Source of the DNA: Ruminococcus flavefaciens
GTDB lineage: Bacteria > Bacillota > Clostridia > Oscillospirales > Ruminococcaceae
DNA length: 35,833 bases
NCBI GenBank assembly: GCA_902766595.1
Contig: CACXEJ010000024.1
Coordinates: 1-35,833, forward strand
Direction: 5' to 3'
Part shown: one piece after another, positions 7,456-16,671 of the stretch
Layout: each line of letters opens with the position of its first letter
Position numbering within the stretch: position 1 is the stretch's first letter
The notes under the pieces: model-generated
Database searches by the model: none
The model's input: only the letters and a program-made list of their open reading frames with translations
What the model was told of the DNA's origin: nothing
Position numbers and translations under genes: made by a program

Positions 7456-10044
7456 ATGGTAAAGCGTCTGAAAAACGCTTACAGTAAAAAGCCGGATCTG
7501 TTTTCGGTATCTGTGATAACAGGGGCATTTCTATTTGTTGTTGTTTTCAATCTGTTTATACTGCGCAGAGGCGTGGCATGGGGTTCTGATATGGATTGGA
7601 GCAGCCAGCATTTTATGATACCGGAATATATCCGTATGCGCTTCCTCGAGACTGGCGACCACCACCCGGATTTTGCTATGCAGCTCGGAGGAGGACAGAA
7701 TATCTACAATCTTGCATATTATGGTATGGCAAATCCGCTGTATCTGCCGGCTTACTTTATGCCGTGCGTGAATATGGCGGTATATGTGCAGGGCGTGAGT
7801 ATGGCAGGGGTGCTCGTCTCGGCTCTGATGAGCTATTACTTCTTCAAGCGACATTTCAGGGGGATGATGCCGCTGCTGCTCGGACTTATGTTCCTCTTTG
7901 CCGGACCGCTGATATTCCACAGTCACAGGCATATAATGTTCGTGAACTATTATCCGTTCCTTATGGCGCTGCTGTTTGCAGTACGCGGCAGGGACTCCGC
8001 TCTGAACTGCTTCCTGACTGCACTGTTCAGCTACTGCATAATGTGTACGAGCTATTTTTACAGTGTGGGCTCTTTCGCGGCAGTTGGCACATATATGGTG
8101 TTCAGCTGCATTGAGCAGGATCAGAAGATAAAGGTCAGAGCTATCGCGGGCAGGATATGGAAGAAGCTCGTATTCATAGTGATCGGATGCGTTTGTGCGG
8201 CGCACTTGTGGATGCCTGCATTTGCGGCGATAATTTCGGGAAGAGCCTCAACATCGGTGGAGGTACCGCTGACGAGTCTTATAATACCGGTCGTGAATTT
8301 CGGCGTACTGCTCTATTCTCCGTATTCGGCAGGAATGAGCTGCTTTTCGCCTGTTTCGATAATCGCTCTGCTCAGGAACGGAACACGTTCCGAGCGCTTC
8401 CTCGCAGGTGTTATGGCAGGCTGTGTGCTTCTGCCGCTTATCGTATACCTGATGAACGGAACGATGTATGTTGACGGAAAGGCTTTCATACCGTTCATAC
8501 CGCTTCTGCTCATACTGTGCGGACGTTTCTTTGACCGGCTGAAGGAAAGAAAGGTCGATCTCAGATTTACTGTCATAGTATTTGCGATAACCGCTGTTCT
8601 GTCACTGACTCAGGGCTCGTTCTCAAAGAGCCAGCTGATAATAGTTGTCGTTGATACGATATTCACGATACTTACGATATACATCTGCGTGAAAAAACAG
8701 CACCTTAGAGCCGTTACAGTAATGGCGATAGTATTATCGTTCTCGATATGTATGGTCACAAATGCTATGGATACACTCGTCAAGAGGGACACTATCAAGG
8801 AGCTTTACAGCACTACCCAGAAGGAGCTTGTCGAGAATATTCTTGATGAGGATACTGACCTATACCGTTTTGCCGAGGACGCTTCCCTGAGTATGACGGT
8901 AAACCAGATCTACCGAACCGATTATCTCACCACAAATATCTACTCTTCACTGAGCAACCCGGAGTTCAGGAACTTCCGCTTCTACTCGTCGGGCAGCGAG
9001 ATCGGCACCCGTAACAATGCTATCCACAAGCAGCCGAAAAATATCGTTTTCAATACGCTTATGGGCTGCCGTTACAGGCTTGTAAGGAATGACGAGGAGA
9101 TGTTCGGCGAGCACGAGGTAGCTTCGGACGGAGATTACCGCGTGCTGAAAAACGACTATGCACTGCCGCTCGGATATGCGTGTGCAAACGCTATGGCTGT
9201 CGAGCACTACAAGCATCTCCAGTGGGAGCTCCAACAAGAGACTCTGCTCGACAATATAATAATCCCGTCAGATATGGAGGGCGATGCGCGCTTCCCGGAG
9301 AGCACAGAGAGGCTTGATATAGATTTCGGCGATCTTTCTGATACAAAGGGAATTATTTACAGCAACAGGACCTTTACTATCAACTCGAAAAAGCCCATAC
9401 ACGCTGTTCTTCCACTTGATGAACCGATCAGCGGAAAGGTACTCATACTGACTGCTTTTGCAGATAACCGCATAGGCAGGCTCTCACATCAGGCGGACGC
9501 TATCCTCACTGTGAACGGCGTCAAGAACAAGCTCACCGACCCTAACTGGAAATATAACAACGGCAACTATGCTTTTTCGTATATCATCTCATCTGATGAG
9601 CCAATAACCGAGCTGAAAATGGACTTCTCTGCCGGTAACTATAATATTTCCGGTCTTGAGGCGTATACTATGGACGGCAGCGTTCTCAGCAGGACTATGG
9701 ATAACAAGGACGCTCTCATAATCGACAAGGAGGAGCATATCGGAGACAGCATAAGCGGTACGGTAAATGTCCGGAAGGACGGCTGGTTCAATTTCTCAAT
9801 TCCCTATGACAAGTATTTTGAGGTCAGGGTGGACGGAGAAAAGGTCGATTACTACCGTACCAACCTCGCATTCATAGGCTTCCCGATAACCGCCGGCGAA
9901 CACCGTATAGAGCTCGAATACCACGCTCCTATGCGGCTTGCGGGAATTCGTGTCACTATGTGCGGCGTCTTTGCAGGAGCTGTTATGCTGATAGTGGCTG
10001 CCGCATTTGATGTGAAAAGGAAAAAGAAAGAGAATTTAAAATAA
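7456..10044 (+). CDS. YfhO-family large membrane protein
   Basis: An 862-residue polytopic membrane protein. The first ~440 residues contain about twelve hydrophobic segments. A long polar, presumably extracytoplasmic domain of about 380 residues follows, and one last membrane segment with a basic tail (KRKKKE) ends the protein. This topology and conserved patterns such as the N-terminal GSDMDWSSQH and the C-terminal DGWFNFSIPYDKYFEVRVDGEKV match the YfhO family, membrane proteins implicated in glycosylation of lipoteichoic acid or cell-surface glycolipids in Bacillus and Listeria. The precise substrate is unknown. It starts 30 nt after mutS2 with a GGGGTG ribosome site, and its stop codon lies only 4 nt before the -35 box of the polyamine operon. 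Confidence 0.87.
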   Translation: MVKRLKNAYSKKPDLFSVSVITGAFLFVVVFNLFILRRGVAWGSDMDWSSQHFMIPEYIRMRFLETGDHHPDFAMQLGGGQNIYNLAYYGMANPLYLPAYFMPCVNMAVYVQGVSMAGVLVSALMSYYFFKRHFRGMMPLLLGLMFLFAGPLIFHSHRHIMFVNYYPFLMALLFAVRGRDSALNCFLTALFSYCIMCTSYFYSVGSFAAVGTYMVFSCIEQDQKIKVRAIAGRIWKKLVFIVIGCVCAAHLWMPAFAAIISGRASTSVEVPLTSLIIPVVNFGVLLYSPYSAGMSCFSPVSIIALLRNGTRSERFLAGVMAGCVLLPLIVYLMNGTMYVDGKAFIPFIPLLLILCGRFFDRLKERKVDLRFTVIVFAITAVLSLTQGSFSKSQLIIVVVDTIFTILTIYICVKKQHLRAVTVMAIVLSFSICMVTNAMDTLVKRDTIKELYSTTQKELVENILDEDTDLYRFAEDASLSMTVNQIYRTDYLTTNIYSSLSNPEFRNFRFYSSGSEIGTRNNAIHKQPKNIVFNTLMGCRYRLVRNDEEMFGEHEVASDGDYRVLKNDYALPLGYACANAMAVEHYKHLQWELQQETLLDNIIIPSDMEGDARFPESTERLDIDFGDLSDTKGIIYSNRTFTINSKKPIHAVLPLDEPISGKVLILTAFADNRIGRLSHQADAILTVNGVKNKLTDPNWKYNNGNYAFSYIISSDEPITELKMDFSAGNYNISGLEAYTMDGSVLSRTMDNKDALIIDKEEHIGDSISGTVNVRKDGWFNFSIPYDKYFEVRVDGEKVDYYRTNLAFIGFPITAGEHRIELEYHAPMRLAGIRVTMCGVFAGAVMLIVAAAFDVKRKKKENLK

Positions 10045-10048
10045 ACCC

Positions 10049-10077
10049 TTGACAATAATGTCATAATATGATAGAAT
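10049..10077 (+). promoter_or_regulatory. Promoter of the polyamine operon
   Basis: TTGACA (10049-10054), 17 nt, TAGAAT (10072-10077), starting 4 nt after the stop codon of the YfhO gene. Predicted transcription start near 10084, leaving a leader of about 250 nt before speD. Confidence 0.85.
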
Positions 10078-10083
10078 AAGTAC

Positions 10084-10337
10084 AGTAAAATTGCTTCGGT
10101 TTCAAAGCAAGACCGCCGGTATTCCGGCTGGCAACTTCTGTTGCCTTATTGATTCGGCTGTGCGCCGATATGTTTTTATAAGTTTTCATCAGCTTGTGAA
10201 AGGTCAATAAGAGTAGTAAAAGGTGGAGTTATCTTGCTTATATAGACTCTGAAACCAAGGTCAATCTGTGCAGTTGACATATGATCGCATAACACGCGCG
10301 GCTGATAAAGCTGTGCGTGTTTTTTTGAGGTGTGTAT
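10084..10337 (+). promoter_or_regulatory. Structured 5' leader of speD, candidate riboswitch or attenuator
   Basis: The leader is packed with complementary segments. Hairpins: TTGCTT/AAGCAA (10091-10096 with 10105-10110); GCCGG/CCGGC (10115-10119 with 10124-10128); GGCAAC-TTCT-GTTGCC (10130-10145). A perfect 8-bp long-range stem CTTATTGA/TCAATAAG (10145-10152 with 10204-10211) encloses two hairpins, TCGGC/GCCGA (10154-10158 with 10164-10168) and TTTCA/TGAAA, forming a three-way junction. The segment 10154-10164 can instead pair over 11 bp (three G-U) with 10295-10305, which is the 5' arm of the terminator before speD. AAGGTCAAT occurs twice (10200-10208 and 10257-10265). I do not recognise the fold as SAM-I, lysine or THF class. 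Because the genes make polyamines from arginine and S-adenosylmethionine, a ligand from that pathway is the natural guess. Confidence 0.7.
10291..10326 (+). terminator. Intrinsic terminator (attenuator) abutting the speD ribosome site
   Basis: A 12-13 bp stem (10291-10303 with 10309-10321, two G-U pairs), loop GATAA, followed by a T-run to 10326. The speD ribosome site GAGGTG begins at 10327, immediately after. A terminator inside the operon's own leader, after the only promoter I can see, means expression must depend on antitermination. Confidence 0.85.
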
Positions 10338-11120
10338 ATGGAAAATAAACTTAAGCTCTATGGCTTCAATAATCTTACAAAATCTCTGAGCTTCAATATC
10401 TACGACGTCTGTTACGCCAAGACTGCAAAGGCTCAGCAGGAATATATAGCGTATGTTGACGAGCAGTATAATTCCGAGCGAATTACGGATATTATGACTC
10501 ACCTTACGGAAATGATAGGCGCTCAGGTGCTCAGTGTCTCACGTCAGGACTACGATCCGCAGGGAGCTTCCGCGACCTTCCTGATCGCTGACGATACTAT
10601 GATACCTGCCGGCGGCAACGAGATAGTCGCTCATCTCGACAAGAGCCACGTCACAGTCCATACCTACCCGGAATTCCACCCGGATACCAGCATTGCCACA
10701 TTCCGCGTGGACATCGACGTTGCAACCTGCGGAAAGATCACTCCGCTCACGGCTCTCGATTACCTCATCGGCAGCTTTGACTCCGACATCATCACTATGG
10801 ACTACCGCGTAAGAGGCTTCACCCGAAACCTCGACGGCGAAAAGCTCTTCATAGACCACGATATAACTTCGATACAGGACTATATCGACGATGCGACTCT
10901 GCTCCGCTATGATGCTGTGGACATAAACGTATATCAGGCGAATATGTTCCACACAAAAATGCTCATCAAGGAGCTTGACCTTCAGAATTACCTCTTCAAC
11001 ACAGATGTGAACGAGCTCCCTCCCCAGCGCAGACTGGAGATAACAACGGCTCTGAAGAGAGAGATGATAGAAATTTTCAGCGGAAGGAATGTTTACGGAA
11101 ATGGCTCTTTCACAGGTTGA
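10338..11120 (+). CDS. speD: S-adenosylmethionine decarboxylase proenzyme (E. coli type)
   Basis: A 260-residue proenzyme that self-cleaves to form its pyruvoyl cofactor and decarboxylates S-adenosylmethionine to the aminopropyl donor. The cleavage motif [12 protein letters not shown] is at residues 101-112, cleavage expected before S103. Length and motif match the longer class 1A SpeD of E. coli rather than the short Bacillus or Thermotoga form. I start at the ATG at 10338, 5 nt after GAGGTG; an in-frame GTG two codons upstream overlaps the ribosome site and is unlikely. The stop lies 20 bases inside speA, suggesting coupling. Confidence 0.95.
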   Translation: MENKLKLYGFNNLTKSLSFNIYDVCYAKTAKAQQEYIAYVDEQYNSERITDIMTHLTEMIGAQVLSVSRQDYDPQGASATFLIADDTMIPAGGNEIVAHLDKSHVTVHTYPEFHPDTSIATFRVDIDVATCGKITPLTALDYLIGSFDSDIITMDYRVRGFTRNLDGEKLFIDHDITSIQDYIDDATLLRYDAVDINVYQANMFHTKMLIKELDLQNYLFNTDVNELPPQRRLEITTALKREMIEIFSGRNVYGNGSFTG

Positions 11121-12552
11121 CGCTCCGATATACGAAGCGCTGCGGAAATTCCGCCGTATGAGGGTAGTGCCCTTCGACGTTCCCGGACACAAGAGGGGAC
11201 GCGGCAATATGGAGCTCACGGAGTTCCTCGGCGAGGACTGTATGAACGTCGATGTGAATTCGATGAAGCCCCTTGACAATCTCTGCCACCCGGTGTCGGT
11301 AATCAGGGACGCGGAGGATCTTGCAGCACAGGCTTTCGGTGCGGCAAACGCTTTCTTTATGGTCGGCGGAACGACATCTGCCGTCCAGAGTATGATAATG
11401 TACGCCTGCAAGGAGGGCGACAAGATCATTATGCCGCGAAACGTTCACAGGAGCGCTATCAACGCTATGATACTCACCGGCGCTGTACCGGTATACGTCG
11501 ATCCCGATGTGAACCACCAGCTCGGTATCGCACTGGGTATGTCTGTATCGCAGGTCGAGAAGGCTATCGAGGAAAATCCCGACGCGAAGGCAGTTCTTGT
11601 GAACAACCCCACATATTACGGCGTATGTTCGGATCTCAGACGCATAACCGAGCTCGCACATTCTCACGGTATGCTGGTGCTTGCTGACGAGGCTCACGGT
11701 ACGCATTTCTATTTCGGAGACGGCTTTCCGGTGCCGGCAATGGCTGCCGGAGCTGACATATCCTCGGCAAGTATGCACAAGTCCGGCGGAAGCCTCACAC
11801 AGAGCTCCTTCCTGCTTATGGGAAAGGACATAAACGCAGATTATATGCGGCAGATAGTCAATCTCACCCAGACCACGAGCGCTTCTTATCTGCTGCTCTC
11901 GAGTCTGGACATCTCACGCAAGAGACTTGCTCTCAGCGGCAGGGAGATATTTGCAAAAACAGTTGAAATGGCTCAGTACGCCCGCGAGGAGATAAACTCG
12001 ATCGGCGGTTATTACGCTTTTTCAAGCGAACTCATCAACGGCGACAGCATATATGATTTCGATGTGTCTAAGCTCTCAGTACACACTCTGCCGATAGGAC
12101 TCGCCGGAATTGAGGTCTATGACCTACTCAGGGACGAGTACGACATACAGATAGAGTTCGGTGACATCGGCAATATCCTCGCTTACGTCTCCGTAGGCGA
12201 CAGAACGCGCGACATCGAACGCCTTATCAGTGCGATGTCTGAGATAAAGAGACGCTTCGGCAAGTCCGGAACAGGTATGCTTACGCAGGAGTACATCAAT
12301 CCGGTCGTTGCAGAACCGCCGCGCAAGGCTTTCTATGCGAAGAAGCGTTCGCTGACGCTCGATGAAGCTGCCGGCAACGTATGTACGGAATTTGTTATGT
12401 GCTATCCGCCGGGAATACCGATACTCGCTCCCGGAGAGCTGATAACTCCGGAGATAATCGAGTATATAAAGTATGCAAAGGAAAAGGGCTGTCAGATGAC
12501 AGGCACAGAGGATATAAACATCGAACGTCTCAACGTCCTCGCAGAGGACTGA
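11101..12552 (+). CDS. speA: Arginine decarboxylase, Orn/Lys/Arg fold I family
   Basis: A PLP-dependent decarboxylase of 483 residues from the ATG at 11101. The PLP lysine is K227 in SASMHKSGG; the Orn/Lys/Arg decarboxylase N-terminal pattern FDVPGHKRG lies at 25-33, and the cofactor pocket aspartate is in ADEAHG near 195-200. Size and architecture match the Bacillus SpeA/YaaO type, which produces agmatine from arginine. Operon context with agmatinase supports arginine rather than lysine as substrate. An alternative ATG at 11089 sits directly on the GGAAGGA ribosome site (11082-11088), which leaves no spacing, so 11101 is preferred although its spacing is long (12 nt). The 5' end overlaps speD. 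Confidence 0.92.
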   Translation: MALSQVDAPIYEALRKFRRMRVVPFDVPGHKRGRGNMELTEFLGEDCMNVDVNSMKPLDNLCHPVSVIRDAEDLAAQAFGAANAFFMVGGTTSAVQSMIMYACKEGDKIIMPRNVHRSAINAMILTGAVPVYVDPDVNHQLGIALGMSVSQVEKAIEENPDAKAVLVNNPTYYGVCSDLRRITELAHSHGMLVLADEAHGTHFYFGDGFPVPAMAAGADISSASMHKSGGSLTQSSFLLMGKDINADYMRQIVNLTQTTSASYLLLSSLDISRKRLALSGREIFAKTVEMAQYAREEINSIGGYYAFSSELINGDSIYDFDVSKLSVHTLPIGLAGIEVYDLLRDEYDIQIEFGDIGNILAYVSVGDRTRDIERLISAMSEIKRRFGKSGTGMLTQEYINPVVAEPPRKAFYAKKRSLTLDEAAGNVCTEFVMCYPPGIPILAPGELITPEIIEYIKYAKEKGCQMTGTEDINIERLNVLAED

Positions 12553-12606
12553 GACACGGGGAATATTGGGTAAACTGACGTATGGGGAATTCAAGGAGGT
12601 TTACTT

Positions 12607-13071
12607 ATGAATATGAAAAAAGCCGGAAGAAAAATGAGTATGCTTATGGGACTTACAATGAGCTTCACTATGTCCCTGATAGGTAATATCACCTCGGGAC
12701 ACTTTACTCCCGTCGGATTTATTCTGAGTTTTATCATCAGTTCGATAATAAGTCTTATCATCGGATTTTTTGTGCCGGTCGGACCGCTATCACACGCTGC
12801 AAGTGAAAAGTGCGGACTTGAAAAGGGCAGCATTGGTGCAAGATGTATCGAAAGCCTTGTTGCGGACGTCATCTTCACACCTGTTATGACCCTCGCGATG
12901 ATAACTTTTGCTTACAATATGTCTAAAAAGCACGGCGAGCCTATGAAGTTCGTTCCGGCGTTTTTAAGCTCGCTCGGTATCGGACTCATCGTGTGTTTCC
13001 TGCTGGCATTTCTTCTTACGCCCGTCTACCTGAAGATAGCTATGAAGGACGTTGACGGCGGAGAACAGTGA
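12607..13071 (+). CDS. Small DUF2798-like membrane protein in the polyamine operon
   Basis: A 154-residue protein with about four hydrophobic segments (near residues 12-30, 35-58, 85-105 and 118-142). The two halves look like repeats of the same unit: a Met/Ser-rich segment (LTMSFTMSLIGN; MTLAMITFAYNMS) followed by a long hydrophobic helix ending in a Pro (FFVPVGPLS; FLLTPVYLK). That pattern resembles DUF2798 proteins. Function unknown. Its position between speA and speE suggests a membrane role related to polyamines, such as transport or sensing, but this is inference from location only. It has a strong AAGGAGG ribosome site. Confidence 0.72.
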   Translation: MNMKKAGRKMSMLMGLTMSFTMSLIGNITSGHFTPVGFILSFIISSIISLIIGFFVPVGPLSHAASEKCGLEKGSIGARCIESLVADVIFTPVMTLAMITFAYNMSKKHGEPMKFVPAFLSSLGIGLIVCFLLAFLLTPVYLKIAMKDVDGGEQ

Positions 13072-13105
13072 ACCGCAGAGCGGTACTGAAGAACGGAGGT
13101 AGTCT

Positions 13106-13957
13106 ATGGAACTATGGTTTACGGAGCGGCATACTCCGAATGTTAAATTCTCGATAAAGGTGGATCACCAGCTTTACAGCGGAAACAGTGAGTTTCAGCG
13201 TATAGACGTGTTTGACTCGAAGGAGTTCGGACGTTTTCTAACGCTCGACGGCTATATGATGCTTACGGAGAAGGACGAGTTCATTTACCACGAAATGATA
13301 ACCCACGTTCCTATGGCTGTTCACCCGAACCCGAAAAATATCCTCGTTATCGGCGCAGGCGACGGAGGAGTCGTGAGGGAGCTCACAAGGTACTCTTCTG
13401 TTGAAAACATCGACCTCGTTGAGATTGACGAGCTCGTTGTGGAGGTCAGCAAGCAGTATCTCCCGACAACAGCCTGCCGCTTTGACGATCCGAGGGTACA
13501 CGTTTACTATGAGGACGGCGTTAAGTTCATACGCCGCTGCACAGACCAGTACGATGTTATAATCGTTGACTCGACCGATCCCTTCGGACCGGGCGAGGGA
13601 CTTTTTACCAAGGAATTCTACGGAAGCTGCTTCAAGGCTTTGCACGACGACGGCATTATGGTGAACCAGCACGAGAGCCCGTTCTACGCTGAGGACGCGG
13701 CAGCGATGCAGCGTTCCCACAAGCGTATCGTGGAGAGCTTCCCGATAAGCAAGGTCTATCAGGCACATATCCCGACCTATCCCTCCGGACACTGGCTCTT
13801 CGGCTTTGCTTCAAAGAAGTACCACCCGACAGCCGACTACAACGGCACACAGTGGAGTATGCTCGGGCTGAAAACGCGCTACTACAATCCGCGCCTGCAC
13901 GTCGGGGCGTTTGCACTTCCAAATTATGTTGAGGAGCTTCTGAAAGATGTTGAATAA
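13106..13957 (+). CDS. speE: Spermidine synthase (aminopropyltransferase)
   Basis: A 283-residue class I methyltransferase-fold aminopropyltransferase. The nucleoside-binding motif is GAGDGGVVRE near residues 83-92. The acidic residues that bind decarboxylated S-adenosylmethionine and the amine include VEIDE near 106-110 and the catalytic DSTDPFGPGEGLF region near 151-163. The N-terminal beta-strand domain is present (LWFTERHTPNVKFS). It would move an aminopropyl group to putrescine to give spermidine; SpeE enzymes in agmatine-forming operons can alternatively use agmatine, and I cannot tell which from sequence. The 3' end overlaps speB by 11 nt. Confidence 0.95.
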   Translation: MELWFTERHTPNVKFSIKVDHQLYSGNSEFQRIDVFDSKEFGRFLTLDGYMMLTEKDEFIYHEMITHVPMAVHPNPKNILVIGAGDGGVVRELTRYSSVENIDLVEIDELVVEVSKQYLPTTACRFDDPRVHVYYEDGVKFIRRCTDQYDVIIVDSTDPFGPGEGLFTKEFYGSCFKALHDDGIMVNQHESPFYAEDAAAMQRSHKRIVESFPISKVYQAHIPTYPSGHWLFGFASKKYHPTADYNGTQWSMLGLKTRYYNPRLHVGAFALPNYVEELLKDVE

Positions 13958-14798
13958 GAATGTACAGACCTTTATCGCCTGCGACAGTGAGTATGAAGAT
14001 GCGAAGATAGTTCTCTTCGGCGCAGGCTTTGACGGGACGACCAGCTTCCGCCCGGGAACGCGCTTCGGTCCGACTGCAATAAGAAATGAGAGCTTCGGCA
14101 TAGAGACTTACAGTCCGTATCAGGAAAAGGATATGCTCGACTACTCGTATTTTGACAGCGGCGATCTTGAGCTGCCCTTCGGCAGCACGAACCGCTCTGT
14201 TGCTGACATAGCAATGCGTTCGGATATGATACTCTCTGACGGCAAGGTACCGTTTATGATAGGCGGCGAACACCTTGTGACGCTCGGTTCGGTAATGGCG
14301 GTCAAGGAGAAGTTTGATGATATTTACATCGTACACTTTGACGCTCACGCCGATCTCCGCGAGGACTACCTCGGACAGAAGATGTCCCACGCCTGCGTAC
14401 TGCGCCGCTGCTGGGACATTCTCGGCGACGGACATATCTTCCAGTTCGGTATCAGGAGCGGCGACCGTGACGAGTTCCGCTTTGCCGAAGAGCATACCGA
14501 GATGCACAAGTTCAGCTTTGAGGGACTTGAGGACGTAGTTGAGAGGCTAAGGGGAAAGAACGTCTACTTCACGCTTGATCTTGATGTTCTTGATCCGTCG
14601 GTGTTCCCCGGCACGGGTACTCCCGAAGCTGGTGGAGTCACCTTTGACGAGCTGCGCAGAGCGGTGACTCTCGTTTGCAGCAGTCTGAATATAGTTGGCT
14701 GCGACGTGAATGAGCTGAGTCCGGTCTATGACCAGAGCGGAGTTTCGACGGCAGTTGCCTGCAAGATAATACGCGAAATGCTGCTTGCGATGTCATGA
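13947..14798 (+). CDS. speB: Agmatinase-family ureohydrolase
   Basis: A 283-residue manganese ureohydrolase. Metal ligands are in the canonical motifs: GGEH with H109, DAHAD with D132, H134 and D136, and LDLDVLDP with D211 and D213. It hydrolyses agmatine to putrescine and urea; if SpeE acts on agmatine, this enzyme could act on aminopropylagmatine instead, giving spermidine directly. It overlaps speE by 11 nt, so the two are probably translated together. Normal length for the family. Confidence 0.93.
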   Translation: MLNKNVQTFIACDSEYEDAKIVLFGAGFDGTTSFRPGTRFGPTAIRNESFGIETYSPYQEKDMLDYSYFDSGDLELPFGSTNRSVADIAMRSDMILSDGKVPFMIGGEHLVTLGSVMAVKEKFDDIYIVHFDAHADLREDYLGQKMSHACVLRRCWDILGDGHIFQFGIRSGDRDEFRFAEEHTEMHKFSFEGLEDVVERLRGKNVYFTLDLDVLDPSVFPGTGTPEAGGVTFDELRRAVTLVCSSLNIVGCDVNELSPVYDQSGVSTAVACKIIREMLLAMS

Positions 14799-14822
14799 TG
14801 TGACTGATAAGCAGGAAAATTA

Positions 14823-15383
14823 ATGGGGGAAATAATGGGGAAAATATTAAAAAACAGACGGGAGAAAACTCTGTTTATCGCAGCTCTTGTAATTGCGCTC
14901 GTTACAGCTATACTGGCTGGTGCAAACGCCTCGCTCGGTAAGGACTGGGTGAACAAGGACTATGAGGACTACAGAATGGAGCCCGACAGCTATACAGTCG
15001 CGGAGGTCACGATAAAGGGCTTCAAAACGCTTAACGGAAGTAATTATGAACCGTTGACAATACTGGATTTTTATCGTGTATGCACAGTTGATGTGACCTT
15101 TGCCGGCGGTCAGACTATGGAGTTCTATATTCCGCGCAGCTCTAATGACAAGGTCGGCGATAAGGTAAAGGTCGCTTACTTGAAGAATTGGGACACCAAT
15201 TACGATAGTATTATGAAAAGCTCGGATGTTGATGAGGGCGGTACACTTGAAGCTGCCCGCACAGTTGAAGTAAAAGACGGTATGTATGCACGGCTTTTCG
15301 GACTGATCGCAACTGCCTCGGTAGTTTTTGCCGCTGCTGTACTGATGATATGCTATAAGAAAAAAGATGCTTATGAATTCTAA
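14823..15383 (+). CDS. Two-pass membrane protein, DUF3592-like
   Basis: A protein of 186 residues (182 if the second ATG at 14835 is used; both have purine-rich ribosome sites). It has a hydrophobic segment near residues 16-35, an extracytoplasmic beta-rich segment near 55-150, and a second membrane segment near 158-178 followed by basic YKKKDAY. The middle pattern (YRVCTVDVTFAGGQTMEFYIPRSSNDKVGDKVKVAYLK, broken here as strands with a GDKVKVAY turn) resembles DUF3592 proteins. Function unknown. It lies between speB and the carboxynorspermidine dehydrogenase in the same orientation with short gaps, so it is probably part of the operon. Confidence 0.65.
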   Translation: MGEIMGKILKNRREKTLFIAALVIALVTAILAGANASLGKDWVNKDYEDYRMEPDSYTVAEVTIKGFKTLNGSNYEPLTILDFYRVCTVDVTFAGGQTMEFYIPRSSNDKVGDKVKVAYLKNWDTNYDSIMKSSDVDEGGTLEAARTVEVKDGMYARLFGLIATASVVFAAAVLMICYKKKDAYEF

Positions 15384-15397
15384 GGAGGTATAAATCA

Positions 15398-16600
15398 ATG
15401 GGAAAATGTATGATAATCGGCTGCGGAGGAGTTGCTTCCGTTGCTATCCACAAGTGCTGTCAGAACAGCGAGGTCTTTGAGGGAATTATGATCGCAAGCC
15501 GCACAAAGTCAAAGTGCGACGCGCTCAAGGAGAAGCTCCAGCCCACTACAAAGACAGTCATCGAGACTGCTCAGGTGAACGCTGATAACGTTGACGAGCT
15601 CGTAGCACTCATCAACAGCTACAAGCCGGACGTCGTTCTCAACCTTGCGCTCCCTTATCAGGATCTCACCATAATGGACGCCTGTCTCGCTACAAAGACT
15701 CACTATGTGGATACTGCAAACTACGAGCCGCTTGATACAGCAAAGTTTGAGTACAAGTGGCAGTGGGCATACCGCGAGAGATTTGAAAAGGCTGGCATAA
15801 CAGCTCTTCTCGGAAGCGGCTTTGATCCCGGAGTTACCGGCGTTTTCTCAGCTTACGCAATGAAGCACCAGTTTGATGAGATCAACTACATCGACATTCT
15901 CGACTGCAACGGCGGCGATCACGGCTATCCGTTCGCAACAAACTTCAACCCCGAGATAAATATCCGTGAGGTATCCGCAAAGGGCAGCTACATCGAGGAC
16001 GGCAAGTGGGTAGAGACCGAGCCTATGGAGATCAAGAGAGTCTACAACTTCAAGGGCGTAGGCGAGAAGGATATGTACCTTCTTCACCACGAGGAGCTCG
16101 AGTCACTCGCACTCAACATCAAGGGCATCAAGCGTATCCGTTTCTTCATGACATTCGGTCAGAGCTACCTCACACATCTCAAGTGTCTCGAAAATGTAGG
16201 TATGACATCTATCGAGCCCATTATGTACGAGGGCAGGGAGATAGTACCGCTCCAGTTCCTCAAGGCAGTTCTTCCTGATCCTGCATCACTTGGCCCGAGA
16301 ACAGTCGGCAAGACCAACATCGGCTGTATCTTCCGCGGTAAGAAGGACGGCAAGGATAAGAACTACTACCTCTACAACATCTGCGATCATCAGGAGTGCT
16401 ACAAGGAGGTTGGTTCACAGGCTATCTCCTACACAACAGGCGTACCTGCAATGATCGGTGCAATGATGATAATGACCGGCACATGGAAAAAGGCTGGTGT
16501 TTACAACATCGAGGAATTTGATCCCGATCCGTTTATGGAAGCTCTTAACAAGTGGGGACTTCCGTGGGAAGAGGACTTCAATCCCACACTCGTCGACTGA
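15398..16600 (+). CDS. Carboxynorspermidine / carboxyspermidine dehydrogenase (saccharopine dehydrogenase family)
   Basis: A 400-residue NADPH-dependent reductase. The Rossmann start is MIIGCGGVASVAIHKC at residues 5-20. LLGSGFDPGVTGVFSAYA and the GGDHGYPFATNFNPEIN region match the family usually called LYS1-like or CASDH. CASDH condenses L-aspartate semialdehyde with putrescine or diaminopropane and reduces the imine to carboxyspermidine or carboxynorspermidine, the substrate of NspC. Both halves of the pathway are in this operon. A strong AAGGAGG ribosome site lies at 15383-15389, overlapping the end of the preceding gene. Codon use is a little more biased than in its neighbours, which may mean higher expression. 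Confidence 0.93.
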   Translation: MGKCMIIGCGGVASVAIHKCCQNSEVFEGIMIASRTKSKCDALKEKLQPTTKTVIETAQVNADNVDELVALINSYKPDVVLNLALPYQDLTIMDACLATKTHYVDTANYEPLDTAKFEYKWQWAYRERFEKAGITALLGSGFDPGVTGVFSAYAMKHQFDEINYIDILDCNGGDHGYPFATNFNPEINIREVSAKGSYIEDGKWVETEPMEIKRVYNFKGVGEKDMYLLHHEELESLALNIKGIKRIRFFMTFGQSYLTHLKCLENVGMTSIEPIMYEGREIVPLQFLKAVLPDPASLGPRTVGKTNIGCIFRGKKDGKDKNYYLYNICDHQECYKEVGSQAISYTTGVPAMIGAMMIMTGTWKKAGVYNIEEFDPDPFMEALNKWGLPWEEDFNPTLVD

Positions 16601-16671
16601 TAATAATGTTTCTAACCGAAGGCGGTCTTTGGCTGCCTGCGGAAATAGTATAAAAAGGAATGGTGAATAAA

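Noticed and set aside
10215-10262. SAM-I riboswitch, because of AGGTGGAG and TGAAACC in the leader
   Set aside because: The order and pairing of the SAM-I core (kink-turn, GCAACC, GGTGC partner) are not present.
10274-10302. TTGACA in the speD leader as a second promoter
   Set aside because: No -10 element at 16-18 nt; the bases there belong to the terminator stem.
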